Shown here in pieces: positions 23,378 to 35,710 of a DNA stretch of 64,000 nucleotides; positions within the stretch are counted from its first letter, which is position 1, and every line of letters starts with the position of its first letter. A model generated the notes under the pieces. It saw only the letters and a list, made by a program, of their open reading frames with translations, searched no databases and was not told the DNA's origin. The stretch spans positions 62,001 through 126,000 of the forward strand of contig JAOTOM010004321.1 of assembly GCA_034440615.1 (NCBI GenBank). Reading direction: 5' to 3'. Origin of the DNA: Ashinkailepas kermadecensis (Eukaryota; Arthropoda; Thecostraca; Neolepadidae). A program made the translations under genes and the position numbers.

Positions 23378-23455
23378 AGGCGGAACAGTGCAGAACAGTG
23401 CGGAACAGTGGGCGGAACAGTGGGCGGAACAGTGCGGAACAGTGGGCGGAACAGA
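23378..23455. repeat. GCGGAACAGTG short tandem repeat
   Basis: The word GCGGAACAGTG, sometimes followed by GG, recurs about seven times in 78 bp. Confidence 0.85.
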
Positions 23456-26148
23456 GTCGTGCCGTTCTGGGTCACTCGGTGAACTTTTGCCGCATATACA
23501 CGGAGCAGACTAGCTTGGTCTGTGCCATCTCTCGTAAGCAGCACTACTGTCGCTTTTTTCCTTAGTGCTAAGTATTGATGCTATGACATAAATATGACAC
23601 GATATTGTTATCGTGTTTCCTCAATGGTTGATTTTATTGGAGGCAACAAGACCAGTGAGCCATGACCAACCACATCCGCTTACTTAGCAGCTTTATTGTT
23701 ACTCTACTCGCACTTCCCTGACATTCGTCATGCTTGATACATGTTCCAAAAGGCTCAAGAGCTGGTTGGTGTAATTGCAGAGAGGCGTATTGCGTGCAAC
23801 CAGTATTGCGCAGTTAGGTTGCTTTGCATTTCAAAGACGTCGACGATTCATCTGCCAAGCCGCTCTCATTATTATTTTGAGACGCATTTGACATGCGGCA
23901 CATTAGCTTCACCTATGACGTTGATGCGCAATATGTCTGTCGGCACATCAGATGCACACGGTGCCATTCCGACAGCCACGCTGCACTCTATGTGCTCTGT
24001 GTGAGTGCAGGCTCGCAGGAAACTGATTGCGGGAACACACTCGGCACGGCCTTCGTTTGCTCGAGCATTAGCACGTTGATACCCTGGACTATTGGAGAAT
24101 GTCTGGCTCTCGGCGCCGGACGACCATCCGCGGTGTTGGTAATCTCCTGGATATTACCACCGACAACACTTTCGCCCGCACATCCATCCACAGCGTGGCT
24201 CGTATGTTTCACTCACGCAGGAATCGCAGCTCGACTCACTCTCGCCGTGGGATCACAGGAGAAGCAAAGCCCAGCGGACAACTTTAGCTTCAGCTTTGTT
24301 GTTGTCCGATCTCCAGAAAGGTCATCCTTAATGGGAGTTTATATGATTCAGCTTTCATAATAATTAATGTTGTGACAAGCACGCATGATTACTAATTACA
24401 TGCCGGTTACCGCGAGCAAATCGAACGTGTAATTCGTTCGACACCAAGGGGCAGAATCCGTCCCTTCCTGCAAGTTACCGACCAACAAGTCGCGCATGAA
24501 ATGTGATCAGGCTTCTTGTAAAATCCACTGAAATTCATCATAATTAGTTCGCTACCTGGCTGATAGGCATGTAACGTTAATAATTCGAGACATTTCCTGC
24601 AGCCTTAGAGACATTTCTGCCTGCAGATTCGAGACATTTCTGCCTCGTTAGATACATTTTAACCATTCAGAATGTGAGATGGGCTCAACCACTCAGATTT
24701 TTCGCTCACCGAATCTGAACTGGTAGAGTAACGTAGCTGCAGCATGGTGACGTTTCCCAATGATCTTTTATGATCTTCACTCTTTCATTCATGATAAATA
24801 ATGCACTGTACATCTCAACAACTACAACAGAACTTGCAAAAGACGCGATTCCAGCAAAACTTCCCCCAACCAATACAATAGTCGTATTAGAGGAAAATGG
24901 TCTGGCATGACCAGACCATTTAATAAAACGTTCTGAAAATAATGCAACATCATCCAAGGTAAGCGACGGTGATCAGCAGAGCAGTGAGTTCCGGAAGGCG
25001 TGGCATCTACATTCTCAACAGGGGAGACAGGTTCGCTAAATACGTGCGCAGCAAGAGCTCACCCTGGCTTGTAATTATAATTAACTAGTAATACTTATTC
25101 ACAGCTATTGGCATTGTAAAGTAGTTAGAATAGTGCTTCGGATCCTGGCTCAGATAAATATCTGATCTAGTAGTCTAATGTCTAATCTAGAACAAAGAAG
25201 TTGATTGACGATGGAAATGAACACAAACATAGAGCCGAATGCACGACGCCCCACAATATGTACCCAAATATTTGAGTGACATTTTCTGCATCCCCACTTC
25301 TCCTGGCACCCCATAGTCAGTTTTCATTACGATCTGCATGCAGTTACTCAGGTGTTAAAGCCCTGGAGACCAGTCCCAAATATTACCTCATTGGGCCGCA
25401 GCAGGCTTGGCCCAGCTCAATGACCCGCACCAAATCCCACGTGATCGACTCCCCATGGCAACACCGGTTGGGTCCGGCAGATGTCCACCGGCCGGATAGG
25501 CGGCTGATGGCGCCATATTTTGTCCAGTTAGCGCGGGGTTTGCTCAGTGGCGCGATGTCGTGCAACGACACTCATCGGTCAATGTCTGGCCGAAATAACC
25601 ACCTACGTCCACACCACCACTCACCTACACAATCCCGCCAAGGTCAGCAGGGACAATTAGTGCTAATGGTATCATTTATCTATCATTCCCTTGGCCACCA
25701 ACAATGGTGATGAGTGGTATCTATTTTAAGCGGCAAAAATACTGGTATGCAGAAGGAAGCACTTCGGCTAACCATCACACACATGACGTTATGCAACAAA
25801 CATCAGTAATTCTATTAACTGAAATGAGTAGACCTTTAAATTGTGGCGATGGCTCGAGCAATATTGACTTCATAAATCATCAAGACCACGCTTACTCGCA
25901 GTTAGTGCAAAAGTAAAGCAAGCACCTTTGTAAAAGTTGGCATGGGCTTCTGAAATGAGAGCTAGATGCAGCATGATCCAGCCCTATCATTCGGAAGTTC
26001 CAATATGGACCCTTCGGTATTGTATGGGAATAATATGCTTTAAATGGCTCGGCTCGCAAGTTTTGGACGTTGTTCCCTGCTAATGCCTATTGAGATTTTC
26101 ATGGGTATTGCTTTTTATATTTTGCTCTTAATCTATTCATTCCATGAC
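23456..26148. other. Non-genic stretch
   Basis: No domain recognised. A minus-strand open stretch at about 24706-24972 encodes a hydrophobic segment (TTIVLVGGSFAGIASFASSV) but has no recognised family. An 8-bp inverted pair TGGTCTGG/CCAGACCA lies at 24898-24918. Confidence 0.4.
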
Positions 26149-26385
26149 CAATCTGACTCCTCTCCCCTCTCACTCTCCCTCTCGCACTCACCCACAGTAT
26201 CTTTTACTCTCTTTCTCCCATTCACGCTCATACATTCCCTTCATCCCACTAATACTAACACTCTTTATTCCACTCTCACTCCCACTCCTTTTCACTCTTA
26301 CACATACACTCTTTTTCACTCTCTTATATACACACTCTTTTCACTCTCTCTCACACACACTCTTTTTCATACATTCACACTCACA
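26149..26385. repeat. Pyrimidine-rich CACTCT/CTCTTT tract
   Basis: Over two hundred bases are mainly C and T with CACTCT, CTCTCA and ACACTC words, leading directly into the CTGT microsatellite. Confidence 0.8.
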
Positions 26386-26386
26386 C

Positions 26387-26467
<81 letters not shown>
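26386..26467. repeat. (CTGT)n microsatellite, first block
   Basis: About twenty uninterrupted CTGT tetramers. Confidence 0.95.
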
Positions 26468-26469
<2 letters not shown>

Positions 26470-26639
26470 GGGCGCCACGGCCTGGTGTTTCTCTGTCTTT
26501 GCTATATATCTCTCCGTGATTGCGGATGATTTTTTGCCTTGCTTGTCACCGACTATCTTTCTGTCTTATTTTTGCGATTGTGTCCGTCCCCTATGCTACG
26601 TGTATATGTCCTTCATTTCCCTGCCATATATCGTATATC

Positions 26640-26724
26640 ATCTGCTATCTATCATCTGCTATCTATCACCGTATATTGTCTACATCTGTCTACATCTGTC
26701 TACATCTGTATACATCTGTCCGGC

Positions 26725-26784
<60 letters not shown>

Positions 26785-26805
26785 CGTGTCTGTCTGTCTG
26801 TCTGC
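26640..26805. repeat. TATCTATC and CTACATCTGT repeats with second (CTGT)n block
   Basis: ATCTGCTATCT copies are followed by four CTACATCTGT-like units (about 26678-26718) and about fifteen CTGT tetramers at 26724-26783, then an interrupted tail. It is a second copy of the microsatellite type at 26386, separated by about 250 bp. Confidence 0.9.
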
Positions 26806-28184
26806 ATCTGTTTACCAGCTTCCTGTCGTAATGTCACTGCTAGCAGAGGCAATGAGGTCAACTCAGTCTCTCACAAAAATGGAGCCTCGGTTATGTCTCC
26901 TACAAATACTGGGAGTTGGGTCAACAATTGGGAAGCCTCAAGTCGTCTTAATCGCGCTGAAATTGATAATTAGGCAATCAAAGCTTTAGCTTCTGCTTGC
27001 CTTGCCTACTAGGGCGGTGACGTGCTCATTTATCGATGCAATATAAGTTTGTGTTCCTGATTATCCTTTGTGCATCCTTTCCCTCGAAAGAAAGAAAAAC
27101 CTCTTTTTTGTCCCGTGTTCGTGGGCCCACGGGTGGCTATTTCGACCCCATCATTGCCATGCTGCTACATTTTTATATCAAGTCTCTTATTTACTTTTGA
27201 CTCTGAGTGGCTCAGCCCGGCTGCTTTGTCGCCAGCTCTGTATTCTAGACACGCCCCCACCTTCTCTATGGCCACCTGGCGTGCCTGCCGCCCTGCCCGT
27301 CGTCTGCCACTGCCGTTCCCTGGGTGTTGCTCCGCGGCAGCTCTACGGGTGACGGGAGGGACTTCATCGCGCCACTTAAGCTCCAGATTTTAATGGCTTA
27401 TATCGCGAAAACAACATCAGTCTTGGGGGAACCCTGTTTGCTTTTTCTATGTCAAGAAAGTCGGCTTCCCTCCGCTCCGATGGATTAGCTAGAGCATGCC
27501 GCCATTGTTTATGGTGTGCAGTTATGGTGTCAAACCTGCGCTACGGCTGGTGTACGGACAGTCCAACGGAAGCTGAGCGTCCATTGTCGAACACACGAGA
27601 GGATGAGGTGCCGGGGGAGTTGGGCGTGGGAAGGGATTTGAGGGTATGGACTTGTAGAGGCGTGCTGAGCAACATCTCTTTTCCCGGTGAGCAGTAGGTC
27701 AGTGATGACGGAAGAGGCAGACCTTGGTGGTTGCCAATGCGATGCGAGTTGCCAGTTGGCAATGCGCAGTCGCAGCGCAGTCGCATCGCAGTTGCCGATG
27801 CGAAAACAAAAACCATGATTTCAAGTTTGGATAAATTATTCCATTTACTCTATCTTTGACTGATACCGGTCTGGTATGTGAAACTCAGCACAGTTGCATT
27901 TTTATATACCTTGGCCTTGTCTTCTGTGTGAGGGTCATCCAAGCAGGACACTGACACTGGTCTGCTCCAGCACGTATGGGCAGGTACTGCCTGACGTTCC
28001 GTGTACCAGTCATGGCTTTCCATCTTCTCCTGACTCACTGAGTAACATTATGAGATGATGGCGGCTGCGCTTCCAATCGATAGCGGCGGCTCAAATACAC
28101 TAGGGGTGGATAGGAATATATGCTGAATCCAGGATTACATTAAAGGTAAATAGATGAAGGAAGATTCTTTCTGTTCTTTCCGAA
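26806..28184. other. Non-genic stretch
   Basis: No domain recognised. GC-richer short frames at 27070-27393 and 27449-27816 lack recognisable motifs. A small cluster of GCAGTCGC/GCGATGCGA words lies at 27738-27800. Confidence 0.4.
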
Positions 28185-28450
28185 TTACTCATTGCATCCC
28201 ACAAACACATCAACGTACATCTTAACCCAAGTCATTCCGGTCATATCCTCACATCCCGTCTCGGGGGGGTGATACAAACCCCCCTCTAATCTCCAAACTA
28301 AGTGTCGCACGTAAACGAAAGAGGTGTTATCAGAAAGCGCTCGAAGAGTTGGGCCAGACACGACCATCAAAACCTTATCTCCCGAAAAGTGACGTCACTA
28401 GGGGGCTTAGGTTTTCACGACTTACATCATGTTTTTGGCTCTGCAGATTT
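28185..28450 (-). repeat. Dispersed repeat, type A (inverted copy)
   Basis: On the minus strand it reads GTGACGTC..., CACCTCTTTCGTTTACGTG, TTAGTTTGGAGATTAGAGGG, then CGAGACGGGATGTGAGGAT. The same words in the same order occur on the plus strand at 45780-45880 and 54000-54170. No coding potential is shared, so this is a non-autonomous dispersed repeat of unknown class. Confidence 0.7.
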
Positions 28451-29187
28451 AATTTTGAGAGATATTTGAAGAAAAAAATTATTTGTAGTCAGAAAAGGAA
28501 GGCGAAATCGACTATGGCCGTAACAAATTTTCCCCACCGAAAAATAAAATGTTTCATTTTGTTTGAAATTTGATTGAATCGTGGGCGAATCGTGGGCGAA
28601 TCGTGGGGAACATCGTGGGATAACTCGTTTTCGTATTATTAGGGACCGAATGATCGTGCGGAATGAAAGGAGCGAGTGAGTGTTGCATAAATGCTTAAAG
28701 AGGTAGTTTTAAGGACCAGTGAAATTGGTTCGAATTCAACGCAAGTATTCAGCTGTCAGAAACATCACTGCCAAAATTTTACTGGACATTACCCGAGCCC
28801 CGCTTGCATCTGGCTGCCCCGAGAACGTCGATTTTGTGTTGTGTGTTCGGGGGGGGGGGGGCTGAGTGGATGGTGGATGTGTTGTGTTATCTGGTGGTAC
28901 ACGGATGGGTCCCGTAAATGGACGAGTGCCGGCGGCGTTGGCAGTACCCATGTGGTGTACCTCTATCATAGCCATCCGTCAGTGTCATATTACACCCCAA
29001 GCCCACAACCCCTCCTCGCTACATGACCAGCCGGGCGCACTCACGGGCGTATGTGATGTGGACAGGAGCCTGACCTAGCTAATATAAATTCGTGCTGTGA
29101 TGGCGACGGGCCGCAGCAGGGTTGGTAGGACGTCAGAGCGGTTGAAGTGGTGGACAAGAGGGTAAACAGCAGCAACCATCCAGCCGG
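28451..29187. other. Non-genic stretch with G tract
   Basis: Includes three GTGGGCGAATC copies near 28580-28610 and an unbroken run of 13 G at 28849-28861. Nothing coding recognised. Confidence 0.45.
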
Positions 29188-29364
29188 CCCGGCGACGGCC
29201 AGCCGCAGTCGCCCGCACAGCGACCCACTACGCGGCTCTACCGCCAATGGCGAATCCGCTCCGACACCGCCCAGCCCGGCGACGGCCAGCCGCAGTCGCC
29301 CGCACAGCGACCCACTACCCGGCTGTGTGCCGCCAATGGCGAATCCGCTCCGACACCGCCCAGC
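29188..29364. repeat. Tandem duplication, 87-bp unit
   Basis: Two GC-rich copies beginning CCCGGCGACGGCCAGCCGCA start at 29188 and 29275 and differ by only a few bases plus a short insertion. Confidence 0.9.
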
Positions 29365-30837
29365 TCGGCGTGGCCCGGACCCCCCTACACATACATACCA
29401 CCAGAACACAAAGCTCATGATTGATGCACTAGCAGCTAGATCAACGAAATATGACTTATGGTGAGTTGATCTTCCATAACTTGACATGGCAGATCAATAC
29501 ACCATAATTGATGTAGAAACGTTGAATGATTTGTTCGTGGACTTGGCCAAAAAATATTCCTTCATTGTGCAGGCCCATGCTCAGGGTTTCCATTAGGATG
29601 CTCCCAGTGATCAATTCATCGCATTGTTGCATATTGGAAGAGCAAGGACACCGCATGCTGCCAAAGTTTTTGTTTATTTCTGATGCTACAAAGCACGATG
29701 CTAGAATTGTACATTCCTTTTTATAGCACCTCTTACCTGACTTCAAAAGTCGTATTCCAAGTCTAACAAAATTCCATAATTCATCTGATAGATGTTTCGC
29801 GCAACATCAGGACAGGTTGTTTTAACTTTGTGAACAATTGCCATCACTGTGATAACTTCGGGATTCCATGTCACTGGCATTGTTTTGCCACGTTCTACAT
29901 GAAGAATGTATGCGAATTTGTGGGATGAATCTTTAAGCATGTCCTAGCAAGAGAAGGCCGGATACATCCCTATAATAAGCAGATGCTGACCACAACTAAC
30001 TCATTCGACGACCTGGCGACTGACTTTTTCACTCGTATTTTCGTTTTTGTCAGCGACTGAATAACTAAAACTCTGGTTTTCTAGGGCGCTTACACTGAAA
30101 GGAAGTAAATCGTTGTACCTGTAGACATTTTTAATATGGCAGTCAGCTGTTTGTCATGGAAGCCCGGACGGCAGGTGCGAATCACCAAGAAAAAGATGAC
30201 TCGGGCACACCTTGACATGCTGCTATTTAGGCTTCAGGTGAATTCAGAGAGCATGCTTATTACTTGGATGTTTTCATTGCAACCGCATTGATATCTCTGC
30301 TGCCCTGCTCATTTCCAATGACCATCTTGTACCTCTATGAGCTATGATGGTTAATGCAATAAGCTTAATCGTATTGCATGTCGGATGATATGGCTAACAA
30401 AGAATACATTGGAGGAAAAACAACACTTTCTCCAGAATCGAAGGATGAACATTTGTTATAGTGGCTCAGCTGATTCCCGATAATCATTGAGGGGCTTAAT
30501 GCAATGCATGCGGTCAATTGCGGGGGGGTACCACACGGAGTCAAATGTTAAAAGCTGATATTATTTGGGGGCAAAAACCCCTCAAAAGTATACAAGACGA
30601 CATCTATGTGGCTGAGTATATCAGATAACAGGAAAGCGACCTTCGCTCCCTTGCCTGAACTGCATCCCAAAGCAAATCAAATACAAAACGACACGGCGCG
30701 TGCATTTACTCGACTGCAACAGCTTGCATATGAGCTCAGTTTTCTGTACGCGAGAGCCGTGACGGGGTTAGCAGCGACGGGACAGAGCGGCGGCAGCGGC
30801 ACCACAGGCGATAGCGGCAGCAGAGGCACCGATGGAA
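29365..30837. other. Non-genic stretch
   Basis: No feature recognised. Frames at 29456-29746 and 29743-29940 are short and unsupported. Confidence 0.4.
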
Positions 30838-30883
<46 letters not shown>

Positions 30884-30893
30884 GCGGCAGCTG
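30838..30893. repeat. (GGC)n trinucleotide repeat
   Basis: About 17 GGC triplets, with related interrupted GGCAGC triplets at 30787-30837. It lies in a 121-codon open frame (30606-30971) as poly-Gly, and would be poly-Ala in a second frame. No other evidence supports a gene. Confidence 0.95.
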
Positions 30894-32577
30894 GCTGCAG
30901 AGCGGACAGTGTTTTCCTGCCCTGGAAATTATATTTATAGGAAACACCCATATTTCTCTCACATCTGCTAGACAATTTGTGCACCTTTCTTCTGAGGTTT
31001 CAAATCTGTCGGCTTCAATTGGCCAGAGGTCATGAAATGTCACGATGTCATGTCTTCAAAATCCCATGTCATTGGCACATGCATATCATAAATGCATCCT
31101 TTGGACTTCTGTGATATCAAAAATGTGTCAGAAAGTGAATTATGTCTGATGGTGTATGAGATACAAGCCGTGGAAGGGAACACATTATCGTGACCTATCA
31201 AAAGTTCCCGAGGCTATAACCCGAAAACCGTTTGTCAGATCGGCCTAAAATTGCACAGGCGAGATCGCAGCACTTGGTTACCATACCAACCAATTCTCAT
31301 CAAAATCCAGAGATGAGGGTAAAAGTCAATGATCGACATGTCGTAGAATGCCCAAACTGCTTGACAGCCATAGTGCTATGAGTTGAATCGATGCAATATT
31401 TATGGAGGTTCCCTTACTGCGCCGTATGCACCAATTGAGCTGTTCAGGACGTGCGAGATTCAATTTGGCGTCGTTGTCTTCCTATTGGTTAGGACGGTTT
31501 GTAGCCATTCGACTGTGAACGACAAATGACGTGCTGTGCAAAAGTCGTGTACTTTAGGCTCGAACGGAGATTTTAGGGGAGACATGTGTTCACTCCGGAC
31601 AGTGCCCAGTGATCGTTAAGACTGCCAGAGCGACCGTAGTCACACATTCAGACTGAGCCTATGGCGCGACAGGGAGCAGTCGAAAAGGACTCGCATAACC
31701 GAATCAACAGGCCCATCAATTCACCCTCTCAATTAGCAAGGACTGGTGACATGTCCAACGAACCGCACCATGCTTAGATTGTGGTAATATTGTGGAACAG
31801 GTACACCACTCTACTTATTTTGGCCTTCCCGTCCGCCGCCTCCAAGCAGGCACGACAGACACGACGAAAACAATTGAAGTATGTCGCGCCGGGTGCACCA
31901 TCAAGCCGACGCCACATCCGCTGGCGCATTTCCTCGCGGCCGCCACAATAACGCCGCCCAGAGCGACCAAAAGCCTCCCCTGAAGAATGGCTTTCTATTT
32001 CCGCCCGCGTCGGCGGCCATGTAAACAACGTAAACAAAGCAGAAAGTATTAAAGTTTTGGCGCGCTGCGTCGTCCGAGCTTGTCCGGCCAAGCGAATCAC
32101 TGGGAGGCGATAAACAATCTAGACCGGGCAATATTGGCCGCGTTCAAACTCAGTTATCCAACCGTGAAATATTCATACAAAATGGCGTGCCTCGGGCACC
32201 AGGGTCAATGTGGCAGGCGCCGGCAGTTTACTGGTCACCGCCCGGACGAGCGCCGTACTTTGTCAGGATGAGAATAGCAGTAGTGTTACCAGCGGTATGT
32301 GCTGAGCAGAATGAACGACATGAACGGTATGAGTGCAGGAAAGAGATAGGGACAGGTGAATCCACCACTAATGTTCGGGTGTGTGGTGCGGGTGGGCAGC
32401 AATGGCAGCTGGCGCCCGCCTTCCTAGTATCTCAGAAAGAAAATATGATCGAAATAACCGGCGAATGTTTCGGCAATTGAAATAAAGAAGCCCGAGGCGA
32501 CACTCCTTTCTGTTTCAGTTATGCTACTGTAAAAAATAAGGAAGAATAACACGAGCAAAATTCTCAAATCAATATCC
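30894..32577. other. Non-genic stretch, partly dispersed-repeat-like
   Basis: The first part (31030-31330) has the GTCATGTC- and GTGACCT-rich style of the dispersed repeats at 33.7, 45.3 and 50.0 kb, but I could not align it end to end. No coding feature recognised. Confidence 0.35.
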
Positions 32578-32764
32578 GCTTTTAACCTTGGTTGGTTATT
32601 GGTTTTACGACACGTCGACCGTTGAGTCATATAGCGTCGCCAATCTCTCACGCCGATTGGTCGCGGGCGAAGAGTAGCGACAGGTGAGATTCGAACCCAC
32701 AATCTTTCGATTGCGAGACGAGCATCTTACCCCTAGACCACTCGTCCCCCAGCTTTTAACCTTG
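32578..32764 (-). mobile_element. tRNA-derived SINE with perfect 13-bp target duplication
   Basis: The 13-mer GCTTTTAACCTTG is present at 32578-32590 and 32752-32764, bracketing a 161-bp minus-strand insert. The insert begins with a tRNA-like head: an A-box-like GAGTGGTCTAGGGGTAAGAT and a B box GGTTCGAATCT. It continues into a body CCGCGACCAATCGGCGTGAG...GACGCTATATGACTCAAC and ends TCGTAAAACCAATAACC. The body is shared with the copy at 39030-39205. Anticodon and acceptor stems do not pair properly, so this is not a functional tRNA. Confidence 0.85.
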
Positions 32765-33075
32765 AAGCACAATATTTGGATAACTTTAAGGGGGTATACT
32801 ATATTGAACGAGCATAAAGGATATAGTTATTGGATCGCTAGACAATATTTAACCGACCTTCAGAGGATATATTCCATTATAAGAATATAGCAGAATGTAT
32901 ATTGGACAGCGGATATGCCAGACAGAAGAGTAAGGGATATTCTCCATGCGAGATAACCATGCTTTTCGCAGAAACTGTTATTTTCGGTAAGCGAGTAAGC
33001 CGGACCACTGTTCCGAAATCTCCCAGGAAGAGCAGTCCACGTATGATTGATTATGTGTGTGCGCATATTTCAAGC

Positions 33076-33230
33076 AACTCGTTGTTGCTGTTGCTGGTAT
33101 TGGGGTTTAGGGGCGCATCAACTGCACGGGTTATACAGCGCCCATTTAAAGCACCTCGCGCTCACCGGTTTGACGGTGGTCCAGTCTCAGCTCAAAGCAC
33201 CTGCACTTTAAAGCTTGTTAAACGCATATG
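33076..33230 (-). mobile_element. SINE-like repeat ending in CAACAG trinucleotide tail
   Basis: On the minus strand the sequence reads GGGCGCTGTATAACCCGTGC, AGTTGATGCGCCCCTAAACC, then CAGCAACAGCAACAAC. The GGGCGC...GCGCCC arms pair as a stem. The 3' part matches the 46-bp insertion at 2001-2046. The higher-coordinate boundary is uncertain and no target duplication was found. Confidence 0.55.
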
Positions 33231-33639
33231 ATACAGTTAGAAACTCCGATCTATTTTCAACTCATATCATTTTATCCTGTAGCTGGAAACTAATGATCAG
33301 GTTCAGATTTTTCCTCTATTAATTTTTAGATTATTCATATTGCTATGACAAGGCCAGACTGTCAGTATTTACCATTCGATGTCAGCCAATTCGCCGGCGC
33401 GCATGCACAGAAGGCACTTATGTCTTCTGCTTGGTGGTGGTGCTTGGCATAATGGAAGGCTAGTGCGCTATTTCGTATTATCGTATAGAGTGAGTTTAAA
33501 CACGTCCAGTCAGGGGTCTTCTTACGCCCCCATGTGGTTTTCCTGTGATATCGCAACAACGGCGATACCCAGCGTCGCGAAATTTTCCGTACCTTTCCAG
33601 TGACCATATTTATATCTGACGTGAAAATTCCGACCTCAG

Positions 33640-34170
33640 GTCATGTAATGTCATTAACCTAGCTCAGGACAAAGGGAACCACCGCCAAAAATGTTTGAGG
33701 ATCAAAAACATGAACAGATGCTGAAATGAAACTTGCCATGCGAGTGCAAATAGGCGTGGCCCCAAAAACCTATATCTCACACTTGTGCTTCAGGTCAGTG
33801 TCAGATACCCGAGGTTAGGCCCAGTTTTGGGCCATTTTGGGCCAATTTTCCTATTTGTGTAATATGCATATTCTTTTAACCTTATTTATGCCTTCCTATG
33901 CATGTAGAAGCACCAGAAGAAGTTCCCAATACAACTTGCTTGACCTCCGTCAAGCGGCCTGAGGTCAGGTCAAGACATAGTGCGCAATGTGGGCAAAGCC
34001 TATTTAGACACTGCTGCTTTTATGGATTATTTCCAGTTACATGGTCTAAATAGTGCCAAAATTGCATTGCGCGACCGAAATAACCGTAGTATGTGAACAT
34101 AACATGTTTTTGAAAAATCGATTTTTCTCTTCAGGTATCAGAAGTTAACGCAAGATGGTTTTCAGCATGG
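33640..34170 (+). repeat. Dispersed repeat, type B
   Basis: The words CCAATTTTCCTATTTGTG, CTCCGTCAAG..., TGAGGTCAGGT, AGACACTGCTG, CTAAATAGTGCCAAAATTGC occur in the same order at 45395-45650. AGGTCA half-sites are frequent. No reading frame is shared. Confidence 0.65.
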
Positions 34171-34566
34171 TACCTAAAAGAGATTCCTAGTTTCTCATCA
34201 TGGTAACAGAGGAATGGTAAATCTAGCGAAGTGTGGTAACCGAGTTAGGGTATTCATGAAGAAAAACTCTCATGAAAAAAACAAGCAAGCACGCGATTTT
34301 GGAAGCACCAAGTGGTGGTCATTTGGGCTCACCTGTCCCTATAAGCGCCGGGGTGGAGAGCTTAAACTGTTAAACGTGTTTAAGCATGCTTTCAGTGTAT
34401 ATCTCAGTTAATTGCTTCAATTTCATTCACCTTGTGGAAGCACACGCATACTCCGTTGCACTAACATGTTCACCACAAGTGACACATTCAGTTCATTGCG
34501 AAAATTATTAATATATTTGGATTTGCATTATGTTGAACGTGACGTAGACAAACAAGACATTCCGAT

Positions 34567-34598
34567 ATCTCATATATACATATATATATATACCTCTC

Positions 34599-34644
<46 letters not shown>

Positions 34645-34678
34645 CCTCTCATATATAATATATATATATATATATATG
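34567..34678. repeat. (TA)n-rich duplicated microsatellite
   Basis: Two copies of ACCTCTCATATATAATATAT embedded in TA runs, repeated about 57 bp apart. It is self-complementary over most of its length. Confidence 0.9.
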
Positions 34679-34799
34679 GGTACGAAATCCGGCACGGTCG
34701 AACGTGCCCTCCAAAAAATACAGGCCACCGGCACATGGAAATAAACGAAATCAGATGAGGCTTCCAAATGAGCACGATGTGAATTCGCCTGGATTATGA

Positions 34800-35420
34800 A
34801 GCATCAGATGAAAACACGATAAAGAGCACCTCTAATTCGAAGCGTCTACGTAGCAGAGTGGTGAGAAGCATATGCTGTATCAGCACGTCATATCAGAGTC
34901 GCTTGATGTGCAGCCTGCGGGAATGTAAAAATTGCTTAATTTTCACGTTGCACTTAGTGCTGTACTTGGTGATCGGAATGGTAATACGATGAGTAAGCAT
35001 GGTATGTTCGTTGTTATCTCGGCGTGAAATCAGTGCACATGCAAAAATAAATGAAATCGTAGGTTCCCCGAAATAAGCCCCATAGGCAACAGTGCTAAGC
35101 AGTAATAGTATTGTGCCTTTGATGAAAAAGAAAAGCAGTTTGGACTGAATGCCACTAAGTCGAAACGCATGCATCAGAGATCAGCATCTCATGGTGGGCT
35201 GCTCGCGGCACAACATGGAACGGGACAGATATGTGAAACATGAAAATGATCAAGCTTCGCCCTCTACTTAACGTTGTGCTTATCAATGAACATGATGTTC
35301 GGTTGGTGCCTGGTGTTTCCGTACGTATCTCGTTCATGGCCAATTGCAAAGCATAGACGAAATCGTAGGGGTTCCATAATCAGACTACCAGGGTCATATT
35401 TTAAATCCACGAGGAATTAG
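34800..35420. repeat. Degenerate direct duplication, about 250-bp unit
   Basis: Words such as AACGTTGTGCTTA/CACGTTGCACTTA, GTATGTTCGTTG-like segments and GAAATCGTAGGTTCC/GAAATCGTAGGGGTTCC recur in the same order in 34860-35080 and 35190-35385. The match is weak. Confidence 0.35.
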
Positions 35421-35710
35421 GCATTGGTGAAAACCAGCCATGAAAATCTTTAGCTCGAAAAGTAAATACTGCAGACGCATTTCCGTGGCACACGGCAGGC
35501 TCACAGAGCAAGATGAATCACTTTAGGCACTATTTTACAGAGGCACCTTGACAACTTTGCGCCCATCTTTGCTTTTCTTGGCTTGCCTTTAAGCTTTCGC
35601 TTGCCAAGTACTGCACGCAATGGAGTTCCTGATATGGCAATGCAGGCCTGAGTCAACACCCTTACCCAGGTAAGATTTGGTGATTCAGGTGTCCGGATAC
35701 CGGCTGACCG

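Noticed and set aside
26044..26989. Open frames of up to 281 codons in three plus frames
   Set aside because: They come from pyrimidine-rich and CTGT repeats, giving serine-, leucine- and CLSV-rich translations in every frame.
30606..30971. 121-codon frame with a poly-glycine run
   Set aside because: The frame is held open by the GGC microsatellite and has no recognisable domain. The opposite strand is also open.
32591..32751. Candidate tRNA gene on the minus strand
   Set aside because: A and B boxes are present, but acceptor and anticodon stems do not pair well and it continues into a body shared with another copy. The flanking target duplication makes it a SINE.
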